A DNA stretch of 10,866 bases, from positions 1-10,866 of the forward strand of contig SGPM01000590.1 in assembly GCA_004802725.1 (NCBI GenBank), read 5' to 3'. The notes beneath the pieces are model-generated. The model was not told where the DNA came from, searched no databases, and worked only from the letters and a program-made list of their open reading frames with translations. The position numbers and the translations under genes were made by a program. Below, piece after piece: positions 7,301 to 10,866 of the stretch. The stretch's first letter is position 1; every line of letters begins with the position of its first letter. This stretch comes from Antrodiella citrinella. Its lineage: Eukaryota; Basidiomycota; Agaricomycetes; Polyporales; Steccherinaceae.

Positions 7301-8189
7301 TGCGGGTCTTTTGTTTAGCATGTTCCTTCTGGGCCATTTCCATTGCTGGGTTGATCTTTGCCCTGATCCAGGTTGGTTGTCCTACCGAGTATTTGCTTGA
7401 TTTCCATACTGTGGTCCTTCCAATCGATGTGGATAGAATGGGATCCAGATTAGGTACGTCCGCGGAGGGTGGAGTCCCTTCAACATCAAATACTCTGATG
7501 ATTGTTTCGCCGGGTGTCCAGGAAATCAGAACATCTCCTGTTTCCATGTGATCCAGGTCAATGAAGGCTAGGTCTGGTGACTCTGATTGTTCCAGTGCTT
7601 CCTCTGTGGTAACAGGATCTGGGGCTGATGTGGCCAGATCTGTGGGGATCTTGATTTCCGGTAGTAACCATTCCGCATCAGGGTTCTTGATTACTGGAGG
7701 TTCTTCATCTGGGACATCCTGGACCGAGGGCTTGGGTAATTTGATATGCATGATCCTTGNTTCTGGCGCACTNATTGCCAGTAGGCGTCGAATNAGGGTG
7801 AGATCCTCGTATNNTTTAGGATCTATCTNGATCCTTCCCTGCTTCCAATCNATGTGTGGATTGNTCTTTCGTAACCANGGAAGTCCTANGATNAGTGATT
7901 CTTTTCCCAAAGAGGTTACNTAGAATCTGGTTGGCAGAGGGGTTGTTCCGATCAGAATGTCCAGCCATAGTTCCTGGGTAATGACTCCTCGTTGATTTGG
8001 GGTTCCATCCACNTTGAATACAGGAATTGGGCGGCTAAGCCTGGTGGTGTGCCATTGGTTGTTGCGTACAAAGGCTTCATCAATGAATTCTCCTCCTGCT
8101 CCGGAGTCAATCAATGTGGCAGTTTCGACGGTTTTCTGTCTGTTATCCCCCCTGATTGGAATATTGNCTCTCATAGAATTGTCTTTCAA
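4323..8189 (-). CDS. pol: Pol polyprotein of element B: protease, RT, RNase H, integrase, chromodomain
   Basis: Makes cDNA from element RNA and inserts it. Residues are counted from the TTG at 8189, which is an internal Leu codon; homology extends in frame to about 8228. Aspartic protease: DSG at 28-30. Reverse transcriptase: about 340-545, with YMDD at 492-495. RNase H: D641, D710, D753; the usual glutamate near 683 falls on an N. Integrase zinc finger: H874, H881, C911, C914. Catalytic core: D946, D1007, E1043, with DDE spacing of 35 residues between the last two. A GPY/F-like region (about 1174-1192) precedes a chromodomain (1233-1288) with W1234, W1255 and F1258 as aromatic cage. About three dozen N bases fall in two blocks (5454-6527 and 7760-8193). 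No true start codon exists in this copy because the gag/pol junction is deleted, so despite an open frame it is probably not expressed properly. Confidence 0.95.
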   Translation of the reverse strand: MKDNSMRXNIPIRGDNRQKTVETATLIDSGAGGEFIDEAFVRNNQWHTTRLSRPIPVFXVDGTPNQRGVITQELWLDILIGTTPLPTRFXVTSLGKESXIXGLXWLRKXNPHXDWKQGRIXIDPKXYEDLTXIRRLLAXSAPEXRIMHIKLPKPSVQDVPDEEPPVIKNPDAEWLLPEIKIPTDLATSAPDPVTTEEALEQSESPDLAFIDLDHMETGDVLISWTPGETIIRVFDVEGTPPSADVPNLDPILSTSIGRTTVWKSSKYSVGQPTWIRAKINPAMEMAQKEHAKQKTRTFDEMVPDTYHEFRDIFEKKASEQFPESRPYDHAIDLKPEFIPRNCKIYPMSPKELEALNEFINENSRKGYIRPSKSPMASPFFFVSKKDGSLRPCQDYRYLNEGTVKNAYPLPLISDLVEQLKGATVFSKFDLRSGYNNVRIKDGDQWKAAFKCARGLFEPTVMFFGLCNSPATFQNMMNELFADMIDEGWLVIYMDDMLIFSKDLDTHKERTHRLFQRLRENDLFLKPEKCLFEVDEVEFLGMIIRPDTVAMDPTKXDGIKDWPTPXTVKGVXSFLGFGNFYRRFISHYSDLARPLNDLTRKDQPWEWKEPQQQAFXTLKERFAEAPVLIIPDKTKXFQVESDAXKFAXGAVLRQQDGNGDWXPCAYLSQSLNXAERNYQIYDRXLLGIIRALTEWRHLLEGNMHPVDILSDHKNLTFFRTPQKXNRRQARWHLFLSQFDIQLRHVPGTXMIXSDTLSRLHHLNQETNDNDDITLLPDALFTNAMDLSETEHHILILPDNLXVNAMDITLAERIXTYTSQDKGIPKTVAXVHNKGPXLMRSALXDWKFEXGITYFKGRIYVPEDETLRRDIVRRYHDLPAAGHPGQYGTLASLKRDFYWPGMGVFVKNYVXGCXACQQMKPNTHPTVPPLMPIPVHAAAKPFEYINLDFITDLPESSGYSAIMVVADHDATKGAILAPCTKSVDAMGTADLLFDYVYKRFGLMSQIISDRGTQFASHVFQELTKKLGIKSTMSTAYHPQTDGGAERMNPEIEAYLRIFCANHPEDWSKHITTMEFSHNQRKAAECNESPFFLMMGYNPRGFPTVFSSSNSPAVETRLSELKKAREEAEAAHEMARQRMTERITRGFKPFVKGEKVWLEAKNLRFITDHKKLAPKRQGPVVITEVLGPLTYRLKLPPLWKIHDVFHASLLTPYRENDTHGPNFLMPPPDIVEGEEEWEVEAVLNHRKFRGKPQYLIKWKGFPSSHNTWEPMAHLENAKEDIEEYKKTHRLK

Positions 8190-9480
8190 ATCNGCTATGA
8201 TTACAGGGGAGATAACGAGACGAGGCCAACTCCGATCTTTCTTCGGCAGATAGTCCTTGCATCATGGCCCTGATCTGGCTGACCCTGTTAGGTCTTCCCC
8301 TGGCAGGGCCTCTGTTCTCCCGATTGGGACATTGATTTGCAATGTGTCCGGTCTGATGGCAGGCGAAGCATCTCCCTTCTCTGATGTACCTGGTGCGTTC
8401 TTCATCGGAGAGTCTTCGGTTGCTGTTGATGTTGGGACCATCATTGGATGCTCTGATCCATCTAGGCCGGTAGTTTCCACCCCCCCTGTTCCCATAGTAA
8501 CCTCCGCTTCCTCCACTGCTTCCATTCCCCCCTCTGTCTTCCCTGCCTAATTGATCGATAACAATTGCCACCTGATAGTATTCTTCCATCTTGGTCTTTC
8601 CGATGGCGTTGGTTGCCACCCTTGATGCGAGCCATGGTCTCAATCCATCGAGAAACCATTTTCGCTGCGTTTCCAAATGGTTGTCTTTGGTTCGCGCGAG
8701 AAGGGATTGGAATTCTGCAACATATTGTTCTGCAGTACCCTTCTGTTGGAGTTTTCCGATGGCGGCTATGGCTGCGCTAACGGAATTGATGGGTTTGAAG
8801 AAGTCGGTGATCTTTGCGTAGAGTTCATTAACATCGTCAGGGAAATCTTCGTCATTGTTCTCATCGAAGATGGTTTCTAGGTAGGCTTCTTTCCATGTTG
8901 CCGCGCTCCCTTTGCTCATAAAGGATAGGACGAACCCAATTTGCTGTTCTGGTTCCTGGTAGATCTTTGAATTGATCCGGAGATAGAGTTTGCAGTCCGA
9001 GATAAATCGTTCTGTATTGACTCTTTCTCCATCAAACGTTTTGGGTTGTCCTATCTTTAGCTCGGTGGGTTTCGGTGTGGTAGCCATGGTTTCGGTGCGA
9101 TGGATCGTGTCAGGTGGGGGAGTGACTGGTCTGGAAGTTTCTGCTTCAATCTGATCTTCTGATGGGGCAGGTGAAGCGGTCCTGGATTGTTCAGTTGGGG
9201 CGGGTTCTGTTTGTTCTGGTGCTCTTCTTCCGTTTCTGAACCAATCGTCTCTTAGTCGTGAGACTCTAGCTCTGTTGTCGTTGTAAAAGGTTCCGTCTGG
9301 TCTTTGGTGTCTGTCGTGGGTTACAAACCACCCTGGTGGATCTTGATGGGGTTCGTGATGGATCAAGTACCAGTGGTTTGGGTCGCTGGTATTTGCGATT
9401 CGGTAGTTTTCAAATCCTTCTTCTTCGAAGGGTTCTGTGTTGTCTGGTAATTCGTATTCGGTTCTAGGTGTCGTCGCCAC
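8143..9480 (-). pseudogene. gag: gag of element B, start codon lost and 3' end deleted
   Basis: Homologous to gag of A over 9480-8229, with CCHC knuckle CFACHQTGHIANQC, the glycine-rich segment and the same N-terminal W/H/P-rich region. The start is damaged: the codon aligned with the ATG of A is GTG. The next in-frame ATG is at 9087 (residue 132 of this frame, residue 146 of A), in a strong context, and would give a product lacking the N-terminal region. At 8228/8229 an 82-bp deletion removes the last ~25 gag codons, the stop and the frameshift site. Gag then runs into pol sequence in a third frame and ends at 8143-8145 after about 28 spurious residues. Pol is +1 to gag here, so a -1 shift cannot join them. 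The linker is 17 residues shorter than in A. Confidence 0.85.
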
Positions 9481-9532
9481 GGTGCATCAATTGATGGGTG
9501 CCTAGACTTGTGTAAGTCGGCACTGAAAGGAG

Positions 9533-9542
9533 AGCTTGACCT
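9533..9542 (-). other. Primer binding site, element B (self-primer type)
   Basis: AGGTCAAGCT on the element strand, 2 nt from LTR-2, identical to the site of element A and exactly complementary to 9652-9643 in LTR-2. It has no TGG for a tRNA CCA end. Confidence 0.72.
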
Positions 9543-9544
9543 AA

Positions 9545-9906
9545 TGTTACGACGAAGCGTAATAAGCAAGTCGAGGTTCTATCTGAGTAGTGATGTCACT
9601 TGTCTGAGTCTTGCTTAGGACGCTTTGTGTATTGAACAAAGGAGGTCAAGCTGAGGATGGTCCGCAGCGAGACAGCTAGTTTATATACAAGTACCGATAT
9701 GATGAGTCAAAGAAGAAAGTAAGCAAGAGAGGCTTAGTAATACAATGAGCTAGGATGAGTAAGCTCTACAGCTTATGTTGAATAAGCAAGTCATATGACG
9801 GTGAGGTCACGGGATGGAATGAGTCATGAAGATGACGAAATGAGAAGAAGAGATAACAGAAAAAAGAAAAGAAAAATAACTAGAGTTACTACCGAAAACT
9901 GTAACA
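9545..9906 (-). repeat. LTR-2 (3' LTR of C and 5' LTR of B), 362 bp
   Basis: Full-length match to LTR-1 with the same ends: TGTTACAG start at 9906 and CGTAACA end at 9545. The TATA box is at 9687-9680, the inferred transcript start/self-primer at 9652-9643, and the U5 stem pairs 9617-9610 with 9570-9563. The polypurine tract of C abuts it on one side and the primer site of B on the other. Confidence 0.93.
9643..9687 (-). promoter_or_regulatory. TATA box and predicted transcript start/self-primer of LTR-2
   Basis: TATATAAA (9687-9680) lies 35 bp before AGCTTGACCT (9652-9643), the same spacing as in LTR-1. The start position is inferred from this spacing and from complementarity to the primer site. 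Confidence 0.55.
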
Positions 9907-9909
9907 ATA

Positions 9910-9919
9910 CCCCCTTTCT
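9910..9919 (-). other. Polypurine tract of element C
   Basis: AGAAAGGGGG on the element strand, three nt before LTR-2. It differs from that of element B by one base. Confidence 0.78.
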
Positions 9920-9952
9920 ACGCTGAAGTCATCCTGACTTTAGTTCATCCTT

Positions 9953-10866
9953 CTAGCTGTTAGACCTACGCCTGGTGAGGACAGGTGAACGACGGGTCGC
10001 CAGGTCTATAGCGCGACGAGTGGCTGCCTGGAGGCGACGGGTGCGGCTTAGTCGAGAACTGGAGTGAGCTGCTGTGGTAGGAGACCTGGAGATGAATGAT
10101 GGCCCTGGCGTGAGGTTGAGTCGATAGGGAATTGGAATAGGTTCGTTGGAAGGGGAAGAAGGGAGAAGTTGGTCTATTTCTTCGTCCTTGGGTTCTTCGG
10201 GAACAGTGCGGTAGGACAGTTCTGACGATGACCTTCTGGACGGTTCAGGATGTTGGAGAGTATAGAGAGGCATGACGGGGTCCGGTTCGTCATAGGGGTC
10301 GATAGGAATTTGGACAAGAGATCCTGAAATGGAGTCTCGGATAAAACCCCGAGGGGGTATGGGGATAGGAGCGGCGAGTGGGGGAGATGGTGTGCGTGGT
10401 TGGTAGGGAGGTGGTACTGGATATGGGACAGAGAAAGGGTCGAAGTCATTGTCAGCCCGAGGGAAGAATTCCAGGCCTTGCGCTCGGTCCATATCCAAAA
10501 ATCCGTCTACTATCCTGTCCATTGCCCTATTCCCTTCTATCCTCATCTCCTCCAGCTCTCTTTCGATCTGTCTTTGCTCTACCTCCATGTTGTCCAAAGC
10601 GAGTAGAGTATCCCTCAGCGTGTTGCGTAAGGGTTCGATGAGGCAGCGGTGGCGAGCAATGGTGCCGCGGTGGAGTAGATAGTTTCTTCGAGCATGGACA
10701 AGAGCGATGTGGCTCTGTAGGAGAGGCGAGAAGTTGTGGATGTGGGTATTATGGACGGTGATGAGAGCGCGTTGTTGGACAGTGAAGTCGTTGGCGATGG
10801 TGTCGAGAGCACAATGAATATCCTCTCGTCGGCGTAGAAGATCGTTGGAGAAGTTGATAGCGGCTG
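9953..10866 (-). CDS. ORF4 of element C, uninterrupted, first codons outside the window
   Basis: The frame is open from the window edge (first whole codon 10864-10862, equivalent to codon 6 of ORF4 in B) to the stop at 9953-9955, about 303 residues with no stop. Full length would be 308, the same as B. Features match: helical N-terminal half with EQRQIERELEEMRIEG in a likely coiled coil, proline-rich VPYPVPPPYQP, acidic VPEEPKDEEIDQ, and an arginine-rich tail from SRLSRTRRLQAATRRA to TRRRSNS that could bind nucleic acid or act as a nuclear signal. Against B, most protein differences are single substitutions in a common frame with equal length, which supports real coding. Only the last 214 residues follow a listed start (TTG at 10597), but the frame is continuous above it. 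Function unknown; the family is not recognised. Confidence 0.72.
   Translation of the reverse strand, partial: AAINFSNDLLRRREDIHCALDTIANDFTVQQRALITVHNTHIHNFSPLLQSHIALVHARRNYLLHRGTIARHRCLIEPLRNTLRDTLLALDNMEVEQRQIERELEEMRIEGNRAMDRIVDGFLDMDRAQGLEFFPRADNDFDPFSVPYPVPPPYQPRTPSPPLAAPIPIPPRGFIRDSISGSLVQIPIDPYDEPDPVMPLYTLQHPEPSRRSSSELSYRTVPEEPKDEEIDQLLPSSPSNEPIPIPYRLNLTPGPSFISRSPTTAAHSSSRLSRTRRLQAATRRAIDLATRRSPVLTRRRSNS

Larger units (their letters stand above)
2364..9906 (-). mobile_element. Complete-length Ty3/gypsy chromovirus element B (LTR to LTR)
   Basis: The element runs from LTR-2 (5' LTR) to LTR-1 (3' LTR), about 7.54 kb, on the minus strand. Its order is LTR, primer site, gag, pol, ORF3, ORF4, polypurine tract, LTR. 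The domain order protease, RT, RNase H, integrase, chromodomain defines a Ty3/gypsy chromovirus. The two LTRs (362 and 360 bp) differ at roughly 20-25 positions by eye, so this is not a fresh insertion, or the LTRs have different histories because each is shared with a neighbouring unit. No target-site duplication can be expected at either LTR, since both sides of each LTR are element sequence. The copy appears inactive: gag start lost, gag/pol junction deleted, ORF4 interrupted twice. Pol itself is open throughout, apart from N bases. Confidence 0.9.
9545..10866 (-). mobile_element. 3' end of upstream element C (ORF4, polypurine tract, LTR-2)
   Basis: From the window edge to LTR-2 the sequence matches the 3' end of element B (2364-3690) almost base for base, including ORF4, the polypurine tract and the LTR. 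It is therefore the tail of a third unit whose 3' LTR is also the 5' LTR of B. The rest lies outside the window. Confidence 0.88.

Overview
The window is almost entirely retrotransposon. It holds a head-to-tail array of Ty3/gypsy-class LTR elements of the chromovirus type (Metaviridae), all on the minus strand. The chromodomain-tailed pol, the self-primer-type start site and the methylation-like CpG decay point to a filamentous fungus, most likely a basidiomycete. No host gene is visible, so this assignment rests on the element alone.

Layout in element orientation (high to low coordinates): 10866-9953 is ORF4 at the 3' end of an upstream element C, cut by the window edge. A polypurine tract (9919-9910) and LTR-2 (9906-9545) follow. 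Element B then runs: primer site, gag (9480 to about 8229), pol (about 8228 to 4323), ORF3 (4299-3748), ORF4 (3696-2770), polypurine tract (2736-2727) and LTR-1 (2723-2364). LTR-1 serves at the same time as the 5' LTR of element A, which has its own primer site, gag (2297-948) and the start of pol. A is cut off at position 391. Bases 1-390 are unrelated to the array and may be the end of another LTR element. The unit length from LTR to LTR is 7181 bp.

Gag has a CCHC knuckle. Pol carries protease, reverse transcriptase, RNase H, HHCC/DDE integrase and a C-terminal chromodomain, and would make and insert cDNA into heterochromatin-like targets. Two further ORFs lie in the env position: a small protein with a hydrophobic N-terminus and an acidic body (ORF3), and a helical, proline-rich, arginine-tailed protein (ORF4) seen in two copies. 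I recognise neither. Priming appears not to use a tRNA. The 10 nt at the predicted transcript 5' end are exactly complementary to the primer site 2 nt inside the LTR, with a U5 stem between them, as in the Tf1/sushi self-priming system. Element A keeps a plausible -1 frameshift signal between gag and pol.

Element B looks dead: its gag ATG has become GTG, an 82-bp deletion wrecks the gag/pol junction, and ORF4 has two in-frame stops. Many differences between copies are CpG to TpG/CpA changes. About three dozen scattered N bases in pol of B suggest that the assembly collapsed similar copies.
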